DNA from: Geopsychrobacter electrodiphilus DSM 16401
Lineage (GTDB): Bacteria; Desulfobacterota; Desulfuromonadia; Desulfuromonadales; Geopsychrobacteraceae
Length of the DNA stretch: 64,000 nucleotides
Direction of reading: 5' to 3'
NCBI RefSeq assembly: GCF_000384395.1
Contig: NZ_ARWE01000001.1
Location: 3,694,501 to 3,758,500 of the forward strand
The notes below the pieces were generated by a model that ran no database searches, was not told the DNA's origin, and was given only the letters and a program-made list of their open reading frames with translations. Both the position numbers and the translations under genes were made by a program. Positions within the stretch are counted from its first letter, which is position 1. The number at the start of each line of letters is the position of its first letter. Below are positions 27,291-36,846 of this stretch, piece after piece.

Positions 27291-30200
27291 TCAGTCCACC
27301 TCCACTACTTTGACGGGGATGACCTTCTTTTTCCGGGCAACCAGTTTCGACACCATCACGAAAAAGAACGGAATAAAGATCAGGTCGATGAAGGTCGCCG
27401 ACAGCAGGCCGCCGGTCACGGCGGTACCGATGGCGTTCTGCGCGCCGGCTCCGGCGCCCTTGGTCAGGGCCAGGGGCAAAGTGCCGAAGAAAAAGGCCAG
27501 GGAGGTCATGATGACCGGCCGCAGCCGGATACGGACCGCCGTCAGGGTCGCCTCCACCAGCTCCAACCCCTCGTTCAGCTGGGCCTTGATGAATTGGATG
27601 ATCAGGATCGCGTTCTTGGTCGACAGCCCCACTGTGGTCAGCAGACCTATCTGCAGGTAGATATCATTGGGCAGTCCCCGCAGGGTCACCGCCGCCACCG
27701 CCCCGACCAGCCCTAAAGGCAGCATCAACAGGTTGACGAAGGGGATGGTGACGCTCTCGTAGAGGGCCGCCACGGCGAGAAACACCACCAAAAGCGAGAT
27801 GGCATAGAGCGCCGGAGCCTGGGCCCCCGCCTTTTTCTCCTCGTAGGAAAGGCCGGTCCATTCATAGCCGATGCCGGGTGTCAGCTTGGACACCATCTGT
27901 TCCATCTCGGCCATCGCCACGCCGGTGCTGCCGCCGGGCGCGGCCTGGCCGAGGACCTCCATCGAAGGAATGCCGTTGTAGCGCTCCAGCCGTGGCGAGG
28001 CGTACTCCCAGTGGGCAGTGGCGAAGGCCGAGAAGGGGACCATCTCCCCCTGGTTGTTGCGCACGTACCAGCGATCGATATCCTTCGGCAACATCCGGTA
28101 GCGGGGGTCGGCCTGAACGTAGACCTTCTTGACTCGCCCGTCCTGAATGAAGTCGTTGACGTAGGAGCTACCCCAGGCCGTCGAGAGAACACTGTTGATG
28201 TCCGCGATCGAAACCCCCTGGGCGCCGGCCCGCACATCGTCGATGTCGAGCTTGAACTGGGGGGCGTCGTTCTGACCGTTGGGGCGTACCGCGATCAGCT
28301 TGGGATTCTTCCTCGCCATACCGAGCAGCTGGTTGCGTGCCGCCATCAGCTTTTCATGGCCGAGGCCGCCGCGATCCTGCAGCTGCAGATCGAAGCCGTT
28401 GGCCACCCCCAGCTCGAGCACCGCAGGCGGTGCAAAAGCGAAGGCGAGACCGTCGCGAAACTTGGAGAAAGCCGCCATCGCCCGGGCAGCGACGGCCTTG
28501 GCCTTCAGCTCCGGACTGTGGCGCAGATCCCAGTTCTTGAGCTTGACAAAGGCCAGCCCCATGTTCTGACCACGACCGGCGAAACTGAAACCGGCCACGG
28601 TGATGACCCCTTCCACTGTTTTCTTCTCATCCTCGAGAAAATGCTTCTCCACCTTGCGGATAACCTGGATCGTCCGTTCCTGGGTCGCGCCGGCCGGCAG
28701 TTGAACCTGGCAGATGATGAAGCCCTGATCCTCATCTGGAAGAAAAGAGGTGGGGAGCTGCAGGAAAAACCATCCCATGGCGACGACGATACAGCCGTAG
28801 ACAAGCAGGTAGCGCAACGGCTTGCGAAAGGAATGGCCGACAATCCGCTCATAGTTGTGACGAAAGAATTCGAAGGCCCGGTTGAAGTAGCGGAAAAACC
28901 ACGGGAACCAGCCATGTTCGCCGGCATGATGTCCCTTGGGGACCGGTTTCAGAATGGTGGCACAGAGGGCCGGGGTCAGGATCATCGCTACCATCACCGA
29001 GATGATCATGGCGGTGATAATGGTGATGGAAAACTGACGGTAAATGACGCCGGTCGCGCCGCCAAAAAAGGCCATGGGCAGGAAGACCGCCGTCAGCACC
29101 GTGGCGATCCCCCACAGGGCGCTGGTGATCTGTCCCATCGACTTGACGGTGGCGTCGTGGGGAGAGAGCCCCTCCTCGAACATGATGCGCTCGACGTTCT
29201 CGACCACGACAATGGCGTCGTCGACCAGCAGGCCGATGACGATGACCAGGGCGAACATGGTCAGGGTGTTGATCGAGAAACCGCTGATGGCGAGCACCCC
29301 CATAGTGCCGAGCAGCACCACCGGCACCGCAATGGTCGGGATCAGGGTGGCGCGGATGTTCTGCAGAAACAGGAACATGATGACGAAGACCAGGCAGACG
29401 GCCTCGAGCAGGGTGCGCACCACCTCCTCGATGGAGATCTTGACGAAGGGGGTGGTGTCGTAGGGGTAGACCACCTTCATCCCCTGGGGAAAGTATTGCT
29501 CCAGTTCGGCCATCTTGGCCTTGATCCGGTCCCCCGTCTCCAGGGCGTTGGCGCCGGACGCCAGCCGGATCGCCATCCCACCGACCGGTTTACCGTTGTA
29601 GAACGACTGGATCTCGTAATTCTCGGTGCCGATCTTGGTCTCGGCCACATCTTTAAGTCGCACCGTCGAACCGTCGGGGTTGGTGCGCAGGATGATAGCA
29701 TCGAACTCGTCAGGAGTCTTCAGCAGGGTGCGGGCGGTAATAGTGGCATTGAGCTGCTGACCCTTCTCGGCCGGCAGTCCACCGAATTGGCCAGCCGAGA
29801 CCTGGGCGTTCTGGGCCTGCAGCGCCGCGACCACGTCACTGGTGGTCAGGTGGTAGTTGTACAGCTTGGCCGGGTTGACCCAGACCCGCATGGCGTTCTG
29901 GGTGCCGAAGAGAAGAAGCTCGCCGACGCCGTCCAGGCGGCTGACGACATCCTGAACGTTGGAAACCATATAATCGGTCAGAGCGTTACGATCCATCGAA
30001 CCATCTTCCGAGACCAGACCGACGATCATCAGGAAGTTCCGGGTCGATTTGACGACCTGGATCCCCTGCCGCTGCACGATCTGCGGCAGCAATGGCACGG
30101 CCAACTGCAGCTTGTTCTGGGTCTGGACCTGGGCGATGTTGGGGTCGGTGCCGGCCTTGAAAGTCAAGGTGATGGCGACCGCGCCGGTCGACTCGCTGGT

Positions 30201-30440
30201 CGACGACATGTAGAGCAAGTTGTCGATGCCGTTGAGCTTCTGCTCGATCAACTGGGTAACCGTGTCCTGAACGGTCTGGGCCGAGGCCCCCGGATAGACG
30301 GCACGAATAGCGATCTGCGGCGGCGCGATGGGCGGATACTGGGAAACCGGCAGGGTCTTGATCGCCAGCAGGCCGGCCAGCATAACGCCAATGGCGATCA
30401 CCCAGGCAAAGATCGGGCGATTGATGAAAAATTTAGGCAT
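27291..30440 (-). CDS. RND multidrug efflux permease (AcrB/MexB, HAE1 type)
   Basis: 1049 residues, exactly the family size. The N-terminus [17 protein letters not shown] is typical. The proton-relay residues fall at Asp407-Asp408 ([18 protein letters not shown]), the same numbers as in E. coli AcrB, and Lys in [13 protein letters not shown] supplies the third relay residue. Twelve TM segments and two large periplasmic loops are present. Predicted function: proton-driven export of hydrophobic or amphiphilic compounds from the inner-membrane/periplasm interface. Substrate range is unknown. It lies 12 bases after the adaptor gene and 1 base before the channel gene. Confidence 0.95.
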   Translation of the reverse strand: MPKFFINRPIFAWVIAIGVMLAGLLAIKTLPVSQYPPIAPPQIAIRAVYPGASAQTVQDTVTQLIEQKLNGIDNLLYMSSTSESTGAVAITLTFKAGTDPNIAQVQTQNKLQLAVPLLPQIVQRQGIQVVKSTRNFLMIVGLVSEDGSMDRNALTDYMVSNVQDVVSRLDGVGELLLFGTQNAMRVWVNPAKLYNYHLTTSDVVAALQAQNAQVSAGQFGGLPAEKGQQLNATITARTLLKTPDEFDAIILRTNPDGSTVRLKDVAETKIGTENYEIQSFYNGKPVGGMAIRLASGANALETGDRIKAKMAELEQYFPQGMKVVYPYDTTPFVKISIEEVVRTLLEAVCLVFVIMFLFLQNIRATLIPTIAVPVVLLGTMGVLAISGFSINTLTMFALVIVIGLLVDDAIVVVENVERIMFEEGLSPHDATVKSMGQITSALWGIATVLTAVFLPMAFFGGATGVIYRQFSITIITAMIISVMVAMILTPALCATILKPVPKGHHAGEHGWFPWFFRYFNRAFEFFRHNYERIVGHSFRKPLRYLLVYGCIVVAMGWFFLQLPTSFLPDEDQGFIICQVQLPAGATQERTIQVIRKVEKHFLEDEKKTVEGVITVAGFSFAGRGQNMGLAFVKLKNWDLRHSPELKAKAVAARAMAAFSKFRDGLAFAFAPPAVLELGVANGFDLQLQDRGGLGHEKLMAARNQLLGMARKNPKLIAVRPNGQNDAPQFKLDIDDVRAGAQGVSIADINSVLSTAWGSSYVNDFIQDGRVKKVYVQADPRYRMLPKDIDRWYVRNNQGEMVPFSAFATAHWEYASPRLERYNGIPSMEVLGQAAPGGSTGVAMAEMEQMVSKLTPGIGYEWTGLSYEEKKAGAQAPALYAISLLVVFLAVAALYESVTIPFVNLLMLPLGLVGAVAAVTLRGLPNDIYLQIGLLTTVGLSTKNAILIIQFIKAQLNEGLELVEATLTAVRIRLRPVIMTSLAFFFGTLPLALTKGAGAGAQNAIGTAVTGGLLSATFIDLIFIPFFFVMVSKLVARKKKVIPVKVVEVD

Positions 30441-30452
30441 GGCGGGTCTCCT

Positions 30453-31622
30453 CTACTTCGCCGCGGCGGCGGGAGTGAAGGGGACGGCATTGATCACCGT
30501 TCCGGGACGGGCGTGCTGAAGCCCTTCCACGATGACCCGATCGCCGGGCTTGAGCCCGCCTGTAACCAGCCAGTTGTCGCCAACCGTCCGCGCCACCTGG
30601 ATCTCCCGCGGCTCGATCTTTTCTCCGGCACCGACGACCATGACCAGGGCGTTGCCGGCAGGATTGCGGGTCACCCCCCGCTGCGGCACCAGCAGCGCCT
30701 GTTTCATGAGCCCTTCCTCGATGGTGGCTTGCACGTACATGCCCGGCAGCAGGACCTCCCCGGGGTTGGGAAAGACCGAGCGCAGGGTGACAGAGCCGGT
30801 GCTCGGGTTCACCGTGACATCGGAAAACTTGAACGTTCCCTGTTGGTCATAACTGGTGCCGTCCTCGAGGACCAGGTGAACCTTGGCCTGCCCGGCCAGG
30901 GTCCCCTTGAGGACACCGCTGGCCAGTTCACGCTTCAGGCGCAGCAGATCGGCGCTCGACTGGGCCACATCCACGTAAACCTGATTCAGTTGCTGGATGG
31001 TCGCCAGGGGGGTTGTCTGGCTGGCGGTCACCAGGGCGCCGGTGGTAACCAGAGAGCGGCCGATGCGGCCGCTGATCGGCGCCTTGATGGTCGTGTAATC
31101 GAGATTGATGCGGGCCGTATCCCGCGCCGCCTTGGCCACCTGTACCTCGGCCTCGGCCTGCTTGAGGGCAGCCGCGGCATCATCGTAATCCTGTTTGCTC
31201 ACCGCGTTGATCCTGACCAGCTCGGCATAGCGCGCCTCCTTCAGGCGCGCCGGGTCGAGGTTCGCCTCAGCCTTGGCGAGAGCAGCCTCGGAGCTGGCAT
31301 AGGCTGCCGCGTAGGTAGCCGGATCGATCCGGTAGAGGACCTCGCCCGCCTTCACCTCGGCCCCCTCTTTGAAGAGACGTTTTTGCAGAATGCCACCGAC
31401 CTGGGGACGGACTTCGGCGATCAGATAGGGGGACACCCGGCCGGAGAGTTCAGTGGTGATCGGCAACTGCTGAAACTCCATCACCACCACGCCTACCTCG
31501 GGCGAAGGATGGGCCTTGGGGGAAGGTGCTGCGGTGCTCTGCTCGCTACAGGCGCTCAGACTGAAACCGGCCAGCAGCAGACCGACGATGACAAACTGTT
31601 TCGAATGGTTCAGGATGTTCAT
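30453..31622 (-). CDS. RND efflux periplasmic adaptor (AcrA/MexA family) lipoprotein
   Basis: 389 residues. Lipobox LSAC (Cys25) anchors it in the inner membrane. The order barrel-hairpin-lipoyl-hairpin is seen: RVSPYLIAEVRPQVGGILQKRLFKEGAEVKAGEVLYRID (lipoyl half), then the coiled-coil hairpin (EAALAKAEANLDPARLKEARYAELV...), then TIKAPISGRIGRSLVTTGALV and a beta-barrel. It bridges the permease and the outer-membrane channel. First gene of a three-gene operon (adaptor, permease, channel); no adjacent TetR or MarR regulator was seen. Confidence 0.93.
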   Translation of the reverse strand: MNILNHSKQFVIVGLLLAGFSLSACSEQSTAAPSPKAHPSPEVGVVVMEFQQLPITTELSGRVSPYLIAEVRPQVGGILQKRLFKEGAEVKAGEVLYRIDPATYAAAYASSEAALAKAEANLDPARLKEARYAELVRINAVSKQDYDDAAAALKQAEAEVQVAKAARDTARINLDYTTIKAPISGRIGRSLVTTGALVTASQTTPLATIQQLNQVYVDVAQSSADLLRLKRELASGVLKGTLAGQAKVHLVLEDGTSYDQQGTFKFSDVTVNPSTGSVTLRSVFPNPGEVLLPGMYVQATIEEGLMKQALLVPQRGVTRNPAGNALVMVVGAGEKIEPREIQVARTVGDNWLVTGGLKPGDRVIVEGLQHARPGTVINAVPFTPAAAAK

Positions 31623-31689
31623 GACGTCTTCTTTCTATTTTGATGTCCTATGGTTTTTTTGGAATTGTGGCACAGTTGGAAATTTCGCG

Positions 31690-31841
31690 TCCAGTTGCTG
31701 CGCACCGCCGGCCAGCAGGGCAAACGACAAAGCAGGATGAAAGCCCGAAGGATCCAACCGATGACGAATACGCCCAGGGCCCGCAGAATGGTCGTGCAAT
31801 CCAGCACCTGCCGGACCACGATTACCATCAAAACCGGCGGG
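31690..31841 (-). pseudogene. Truncated Yip1-family membrane protein, cut by the IS element
   Basis: The minus-strand frame reads LMVIVVRQVLDCTTILRALGVFVIGWILRAFILL, which aligns with VTMVVAVRQALDYTSTLRAVGVCAIGWIIQTLILL near the end of the intact Yip1 protein at 48541-49071. The frame is disturbed after that, and the 5' part of the gene is gone: homology ends where the IS3 left end begins (31842). The missing part is not found beyond the IS right end, so sequence was also deleted. Confidence 0.8.
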
Positions 31842-31863
31842 TGTCAAGATAGTTGTCGCCTCA
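31842..31863. repeat. IS3 element left inverted repeat
   Basis: 22 bp; differs from the other end at two positions (AAG versus AGC after TGTC). Confidence 0.9.
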
Positions 31864-31869
31864 GTCTCA

Positions 31870-32946
31870 TTATGCCGCTTCGCTACAAAGGTCCTCTTCG
31901 GAGGACCTTTTCCGTTCAGGGTTGAGTCGAACGGTTTTGATCGGTTCCCAATTGCGTGTTTGCCGCGTCCATCGACAGGGGTTTTTCTGTCGTGCTTGCT
32001 CATAAACCTCTTTTCGCTTGTTCAACTTCAGGGCCTCTCGCCCATAGTGCCGATCATCCGGCGTCACGAAGCGGATCTCGCTGTGCTGGTGCTCGGTGTT
32101 GTACCAATGAACGAATGCGTCAACCCACCGTTGGGCCTCGTACTCGGAGGCAAATGGTCGTGATGGATATTCTGGCCGATACTTCAAGGTGCGGAACAGC
32201 GACTCAGAAAACGGGTTGTCATTGCTAACTCCAGGACGGCTGAAAGACGGTACGACGCCCAGGCGTTGTAAGGTAACCAGCATGGTGGAACCCTTCATCG
32301 GGCTACCATTGTCGGAGTGCAGAACAAGCCCTTTTGGATCGACACCGTGGCGGTGGAAGGCCTCGACACAGAGCAGTGCACTGTTCTGTCCACACTCCTT
32401 TGAAAAGACTGTGGCTGCGATGATCTTGCGACTCCAGACATCCAGAATCAGGTACAGATAAAAGAACTGACCGGCGATCGTCGACCTTAAGTAGGTAATA
32501 TCCCAAGACCACACCTGGCATGGCCCGGTGGCCACTTTCTCACGGGGGCGGCGGTGCGTTGCCGGTCGACAACGTTCCCGGTGAGCCAATTGATTCGCCT
32601 CGCGCAAGAGGCGGTAGAAGGTAGATTCCGACCCAACGTACCGGCCTTCATCGGCCAGACGGGGAACGATCTGCTTGGGTGACAGTTCCCGATACTGTGG
32701 TGAATTGGCAATTGACATCACTTCCTGCCGCTCTACTGGTGTTAGTTTGTTGGCCGGTACAGTCAATGGGCCATGACGACGATCGTCACCACCCTCTTGA
32801 TGGGACCACCGCTGAATAGTGCGGTCCGTCAGTCCCAACGCCTGAGCGGCAGGCTTCAACCTAGCGCCACCAAGAATAGCTTCATCGATCAATTCGAGGA
32901 CCTGCTGCCGCTCTAACGGACGGTGTCGTCGTCCTCGTCCCCCCAT
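31870..32946 (-). CDS. IS3-family transposase OrfB (DDE integrase)
   Basis: 358 residues. The rve-type catalytic core shows the DDE triad in WSWDITYLRS, LHSDNGSPMKG and NDNPFSESLFRTLK, the latter with the usual E-x6-K spacing. N-terminal HTH-like region (GLTDRTIQRW) is present. It overlaps orfA by 34 bases in the -1 frame. The active protein is expected to be the OrfAB fusion made by frameshifting at the A9 run at 32958-32966. Stop codon lies just inside the left inverted repeat. Confidence 0.92.
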   Translation of the reverse strand: MGGRGRRHRPLERQQVLELIDEAILGGARLKPAAQALGLTDRTIQRWSHQEGGDDRRHGPLTVPANKLTPVERQEVMSIANSPQYRELSPKQIVPRLADEGRYVGSESTFYRLLREANQLAHRERCRPATHRRPREKVATGPCQVWSWDITYLRSTIAGQFFYLYLILDVWSRKIIAATVFSKECGQNSALLCVEAFHRHGVDPKGLVLHSDNGSPMKGSTMLVTLQRLGVVPSFSRPGVSNDNPFSESLFRTLKYRPEYPSRPFASEYEAQRWVDAFVHWYNTEHQHSEIRFVTPDDRHYGREALKLNKRKEVYEQARQKNPCRWTRQTRNWEPIKTVRLNPERKRSSEEDLCSEAA

Positions 32947-33437
32947 ATTTCCCGGGCTTTTTTTTTGAGAACCAGTAGCGCTGCGGTTTCGGCCAAAGCC
33001 TTGTCTTTGCGTCGAAGTTCCTTCTCCAACTCCTGAATACGTTTGGTCTCGACTCGTTTAGCAGGCTTTGGTTCAAGTCCAACGAGCATCTGATCACGCC
33101 ACTGCTGAAGCAGAGCATCATGTAAGCCTCGGCTGCGCAAAAAGGCACCAAATTCTTCCTCGGAAAGTGAGGCCGCTTCCAGAACGGCAGACAGTTTCTC
33201 TTCGGCACTCCAGTCTTGTGGTCGTTTCATATTGGACAGCCTCTTCATTGATTCCGCAAATGACGGTGGCTCGGCAGGGGTAGAAATATCAATCGTATCA
33301 GCTTCACTCACCCATCGGTAGAGTGAGCTGCGTGACACGCCAATCTCCTCAGCCAAAGAGACAGGGCTTGGACCATCTGGATCGGTCATTTTCTGAATCA
33401 TCAAAGAACGAAAAGCGGGGGAATATCTCATCGGCAT
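32913..33437 (-). CDS. IS3-family transposase OrfA (HTH protein)
   Basis: 174 residues from the ATG at 33437 (GGAG 10 bases upstream); the frame extends a little further up without a better start. A transposase_8-type helix-turn-helix is visible (SLAEEIGVSRSSLYRWV), with a second helical segment (DWSAEEKLSAVLEAASLSEEEFGAFLRSRGL) and a C-terminal leucine-rich coiled coil (IQELEKELRRKDKALAETAALLVLKKK). The Lys-Lys-Lys codons form the slippery A9 tract. Confidence 0.9.
   Translation of the reverse strand: MPMRYSPAFRSLMIQKMTDPDGPSPVSLAEEIGVSRSSLYRWVSEADTIDISTPAEPPSFAESMKRLSNMKRPQDWSAEEKLSAVLEAASLSEEEFGAFLRSRGLHDALLQQWRDQMLVGLEPKPAKRVETKRIQELEKELRRKDKALAETAALLVLKKKAREIWGDEDDDTVR
32958..32966 (-). 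promoter_or_regulatory. Programmed -1 frameshift site of the IS3 element
   Basis: Nine consecutive A residues on the coding strand (AAA AAA AAA in the orfA frame), 12 bases before the orfB ATG. orfB lies in the -1 frame, as the IS3 family requires. Confidence 0.8.
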
Positions 33438-33465
33438 GGTGGGGCGTCTCCTCTCTATTTTTATT

Positions 33466-33487
33466 TGAGGCGACAACTATGCTGACA
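33466..33487. repeat. IS3 element right inverted repeat
   Basis: 22 bp, inverted relative to 31842-31863, 20 of 22 positions identical. Confidence 0.9.
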
Positions 33488-33504
33488 CATGGGGAAACTG
33501 AAAA

Positions 33505-33530
33505 GGAGACAGATTTATTTTCCACGGACT
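33505..33530. repeat. Relic arm of the GACAGATTTAT palindrome
   Basis: AAAAGGAGACAGATTTATTT is identical to the left arm of the element at 12963; the second arm is absent. Confidence 0.5.
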
Positions 33531-33629
33531 TATATTTTTTTGGGGAGGGATGTTCCGGGGACAGTTTACTTAATTAGTGCCCTGTTTTATACAACCACTG
33601 CAATTTGATGCCAGGCAACGTTTGACCGG

Positions 33630-33839
33630 TCAGCCCTGGCTTTGCCCCCCCGCAAGCCCCTGCACTCTCCCGACCTGACCGTCCTCCAACCTGACCTTAA
33701 TCCCCCGCGAATGAAACGCTGACCTGGTCAGGAGATCCTTGACGATCCCCCTGGTCCGCTTACCTGTGCGCTGGTCCTGCTTGAGGATAATTTCTACGGC
33801 AAGCCCGGGGATGATCTCCGCTCTGTTCTGTCCATTCAT
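33630..33839 (-). CDS. ywbE: YwbE family protein
   Basis: 69 residues. MNGQNRAEIIPGLAVEIILK, then QDQRTGKRTRGIVKDLLTRS and HSRGIKVRLEDGQVGRVQ, closely match the small YwbE proteins found in many bacteria. The function of the family is unknown; it has the look of an SH3-like beta barrel (KOW-like GIVKD). No strong ribosome binding site is visible upstream. Monocistronic, between the IS element and a UPF0158 gene transcribed in the same direction. Confidence 0.88.
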   Translation of the reverse strand: MNGQNRAEIIPGLAVEIILKQDQRTGKRTRGIVKDLLTRSAFHSRGIKVRLEDGQVGRVQGLAGGQSQG

Positions 33840-33911
33840 CGATTCAGCTCATCTTCTCTTGTTTGAAATTCAATACAGGGCCAATAATCCCCTGGACAGT
33901 TTATTTGCTCC

Positions 33912-34316
33912 TCAGAGGGGGAGGCCCTTATCCAGACACCATTTGCGCAGCAGCTCTTCGATCCGCTGCTCTTCATAGATATGCCAGAGGTCGAGCAGGT
34001 GCAGTCGGCGCATCAGATCCTTCACGTTGCGAAAGGCCCCGGAGCGGGTAAAGATCGCCTTGACCTGCGGCACCTCCGCTTGAGCGTGGTCATTGAAGAA
34101 CGCGAGGATCAGCCCCTTCCCCGGGTCGAGATCCTGCCTGCGAGGGATGAGGAGATAGTCGGGGTCGTTATCGGCCTCGGGGGGCGCCTGGTCGAACCCG
34201 AGTTCAATCGAGGCCAGAAAAACCTTGCCGCTGACCCGGTGGACCAGCGCCCTGCGGTCGCCTGGTGGGCCGTTACTGATGTAGTTGAAAGCGTCTTCTA
34301 TCGCGTCGTAGGACAT
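33912..34316 (-). CDS. UPF0158 family protein
   Basis: 134 residues from the ATG at 34316 (MSYDAIEDAF), which has AAGGG 5 bases upstream; a GTG two codons earlier is possible. The pattern (SYD.IEDAF..IS..PPGDRRALVHR..GKVF; DYLLIPRRQDLDPGKGLILAF; AIFTRSGAFRNVKDLMRR...LWHIYEEQRIEELLRKWC) matches the UPF0158 family. Function unknown; family members are small, soluble and monomeric. Confidence 0.82.
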   Translation of the reverse strand: MSYDAIEDAFNYISNGPPGDRRALVHRVSGKVFLASIELGFDQAPPEADNDPDYLLIPRRQDLDPGKGLILAFFNDHAQAEVPQVKAIFTRSGAFRNVKDLMRRLHLLDLWHIYEEQRIEELLRKWCLDKGLPL

Positions 34317-34412
34317 GCGCACCCTTAGGCTAAGAATTCTGCTGCTTGGTTCCTGAGAGTGAATCCTACCACGCTTCGGAGTAGCGGGGACATCTCACTC
34401 AATTGACGAATG

Positions 34413-34692
34413 GGCCCTTAAAGGCCGCCTGCTTCTTTAACTCCATTCAGCACCGCGAATCTACGAGTCTTTGTGAAAGATCCGGATTGCCCACCCCATC
34501 TGATATGCATTTCAGGTGTTATCCCGAATCAATTGGGCCAGATCCTTATGCGCTTTTTTCTCACAATCCGGGCAGAGGCCATGACTGAACACGGCATCCG
34601 TATGCGTGCTCACATAGGTCTCGACGCCACTCCAGTAGCCTCTGTCATCCCGCACTTGCTTGCATGAGGCGCATATCGGGAGCATCCCACTT
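34413..34692 (-). repeat. Duplicated 3' module, copy A
   Basis: CCCTTAAAGGCCGCCTGCTT and the following approximately 270 bases, which encode the end of the CHASE-PAS protein and its downstream flank, are repeated at 36552-36846 behind a different gene. Identity is high in the coding part and lower in the flank. Confidence 0.8.
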
Positions 34693-36302
34693 AATTGTTT
34701 GACATTGGCGAGAGCTTCCTGAAGTGCCTTATTATTTATTTCAAGTTCAACAGAATATCGTCGCAATGCTTCCTCCGCCTGCTTATAGACGGTGATATCT
34801 TCATAAACCCCCAATATACCTATGGTTTCATTCATGTCGTTATGCAAGGGCACTTTGGAGGTCCGTACCCAGATTTGCCCCCCTTCCGGGGTCGTCTGTG
34901 GCTCATCGTAAGAAAGCTTGGGTATATTGGCATCCATCACCTGCTGGTCATCGGCTCGATACAGCTCAGCTTGATCTTTCCAACCCAGCTCGAAATCGGT
35001 TTTGCCGATCAATTCTTCAGAACGGGTCAACCCTGCGTCTTTCGCGAGCAAAGTGTTACCGCCCATAAAGCGTAAATCGCGGTCTTTCCAAAACACGCGC
35101 AGAGGAATGGTTTCGATAATCTTGGTCATCAGCTCATGTTGCTTGCGAATTTTTTCTTCCGTCTGCTGATGCTCCATCATCTCCTGCGTGAGCATTGCAT
35201 TGACATTCGATAAATCTCTGGCGGATTTTTCGATTTGTTCGGCATGTCTGCCACTGAAAAGCAGAAAACCTGCAACAAGGCCTGTCACCGCAAAACCCGC
35301 AAGGAGTAATGCCCAAAGATGTAGATTGGCCGTTGCTGCGACAAAGTCCGGCGTGGCCGAATAACGTACCACCCATTGCCGCCCAGCAAACCCGAGGGTT
35401 TTTGTTTTACTAAAGCCGGCTTCAGATTGCTCCTGTTTTACCAGGGGGGCGTTGCGAAGACGTGATTCATGTCTATAAAGGAAGCGTTCTTTCGCGGACG
35501 CCGATGCATCAATGATGGAAAAGTCGACACCTTCCGGTTCCAATAAAGCAGTCGCTTCTTCGACAATATTGTTGATCCTGAATACGCCCAGCATGAAACC
35601 TTCAAGATTGTCCCGACGGGTCTGGTCAGTATTGATCCGCACCCCTTTGCGGTAGACCGGCGCAAAGACGATAAATCCGAATTGATTTCCGGTCTCCCCG
35701 GAGAGGCTTATTCTTCCCGTAGCTTGAACCTCGCCACTCCTGGCCGCAATTTCCATAGCTGTCCACCATGCTGTATCGGTAGCAAGGTCAAAGCCAAGGT
35801 CTGTGTTACCCAAAGAGGGCTCCATAAAATAAATGGGAAAATATTCCTTGCGCTGCTCCGCTCTTCCCATCTTTCCTGGCGAAATAGGTTCGGTGAATTG
35901 AAAATCAGGGAAGCCGTCTCTTCTTGCAGCACTTTCGTATAATTTTCTTTCGGAATCCGGCACGCGCGGTATCCATTCGAGCGCCTGAATACTTAAATGG
36001 CCTTTCAGGGCATGGCTTGCAAAATCTCGAAACTCAACCCGCTTCAGAAGTTTGGACCTTTCCAGATCATGGGTGGGAAAAAATATAGCTTGAGCTGATT
36101 CAAGGACGTGCAGATTAAGGTCTATCTCTCTTTTCAGCGCGAAATAACGATTCTCCACGGCATGATTGAAGTGTTCCTGCCGATATTTCTCTTCCTGGTA
36201 ATAACTCGATAAGGAGATAAAAAAGGACAAGGCGATGCCTGAGACCGCTATTGCGGCAATGGTGATATAACGAAAGCGCTTATTGGCCAAAGAGAGAGTC
36301 AT
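34512..36302 (-). CDS. CHASE-PAS membrane sensor with C-terminal four-Cys module, no kinase domain
   Basis: About 596 residues from the ATG at 36302 (MTLSLANKRF), after GGTGGCG; upstream ATGs in the frame overlap a decayed HD-GYP gene, so I discount them. TM1 (about residues 12-32), an extracytoplasmic CHASE domain (VEFRDFASHALKGHLSIQALEWIPRVP...GF.IFAPVY), TM2 (near residues 320-345, LWALLLAGFAVTGLVAGFLLF), then a PAS domain (residues 400-520). It ends with ICASCKQVRDDRGYWSG and HGLCPDCEK, two CxxC pairs that may hold zinc. There is no HisKA, GGDEF or EAL domain, so output is through the Cys module or a partner. It is the last gene of the signalling island. Confidence 0.85.
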   Translation of the reverse strand: MTLSLANKRFRYITIAAIAVSGIALSFFISLSSYYQEEKYRQEHFNHAVENRYFALKREIDLNLHVLESAQAIFFPTHDLERSKLLKRVEFRDFASHALKGHLSIQALEWIPRVPDSERKLYESAARRDGFPDFQFTEPISPGKMGRAEQRKEYFPIYFMEPSLGNTDLGFDLATDTAWWTAMEIAARSGEVQATGRISLSGETGNQFGFIVFAPVYRKGVRINTDQTRRDNLEGFMLGVFRINNIVEEATALLEPEGVDFSIIDASASAKERFLYRHESRLRNAPLVKQEQSEAGFSKTKTLGFAGRQWVVRYSATPDFVAATANLHLWALLLAGFAVTGLVAGFLLFSGRHAEQIEKSARDLSNVNAMLTQEMMEHQQTEEKIRKQHELMTKIIETIPLRVFWKDRDLRFMGGNTLLAKDAGLTRSEELIGKTDFELGWKDQAELYRADDQQVMDANIPKLSYDEPQTTPEGGQIWVRTSKVPLHNDMNETIGILGVYEDITVYKQAEEALRRYSVELEINNKALQEALANVKQLSGMLPICASCKQVRDDRGYWSGVETYVSTHTDAVFSHGLCPDCEKKAHKDLAQLIRDNT

Positions 36303-36327
36303 TGTTTCGCCACCGCTATTAATTCCA

Positions 36328-36524
36328 TTAAAACTCATTCCTCTTGTTGATTTCCTTGAAGGTTTCAAGGACCACCGTATCAAAATGTTCCAGCATGGTC
36401 AGGCCGTCACCCTCGGTAATAATCTTGAATGTTTTTTGAGGGTCAAAAACCGGGTTATAGGGACTTTGACTCCGCAACGCGGCATATTGGTCGACGAGCA
36501 TGAGGATCCTGCCCTCCAGGGGAA
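36328..36524 (-). pseudogene. HD-GYP response-regulator C-terminal relic
   Basis: The minus frame reads PLEGRILMLVDQYAALRSQS, then PYNPVFDPQKTFKIITEGDG and LTMLEHFD, which match [20 protein letters not shown] and its continuation in the intact REC-HD-GYP protein at 44984-46027. It lacks the N-terminal domains and HD motif and ends at a TAA at 36328. It is a fragment left by duplication or recombination within the island. Confidence 0.9.
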
Positions 36525-36551
36525 TTCTATATTGGGGGAGTTCCGCACGAC

Positions 36552-36846
36552 CCCTTAAAGGCCGCCTGCTTCTTTAACTCCATTCAGCACCGCGAGTTCG
36601 GCGAACCTTTGTAAAATATCCGGGTTATCCACCGCAGGGATAGGCCTTTTCAGGTGTTATCTCGTATCAGTTGAGCCAGCTCCTCATGTTCTTTTTTCTC
36701 ACATTCCGGGCAGAGGCCATGACTGAACACGGCATCCGTATGCGCGCTCACATAGGTCTCGACACCGCTCCAGTAGCCCCTGTCATCCCGTACTTTTTTG
36801 CATGAGGCGCATATCGGCAACATGCCGGTTAATTGCTTAACCTTGG
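36552..36846 (-). repeat. Duplicated 3' module, copy B
   Basis: Homologous to 34413-34692. It encodes the end of the REC-PAS protein (ICASCKKVRDDRGYW, HGLCPECEKK) plus the same downstream flank. Confidence 0.8.

Larger units (their letters stand above)
31842..33487 (-). mobile_element. IS3-family insertion sequence, apparently intact (1646 bp)
   Basis: Terminal inverted repeats of 22 bp at 31842-31863 and 33466-33487 match at 20 of 22 positions (TGTCA-x-x-ATAGTTGTCGCCTCA). The element carries overlapping orfA and orfB and a nine-A slippery run for -1 frameshifting. No target duplication is seen: the three bases outside the ends are GGG on the left and CAT on the right. This, plus the missing half of the Yip1 gene, suggests a deletion next to the insertion. 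Confidence 0.92.

Noticed and set aside
28011-31643. A plus-strand open frame of 1210 codons opposite the RND efflux genes
   Set aside because: It mirrors strongly conserved AcrA/AcrB codons on the other strand, has no domain, and has low-complexity composition. A shadow of GC-rich coding sequence.
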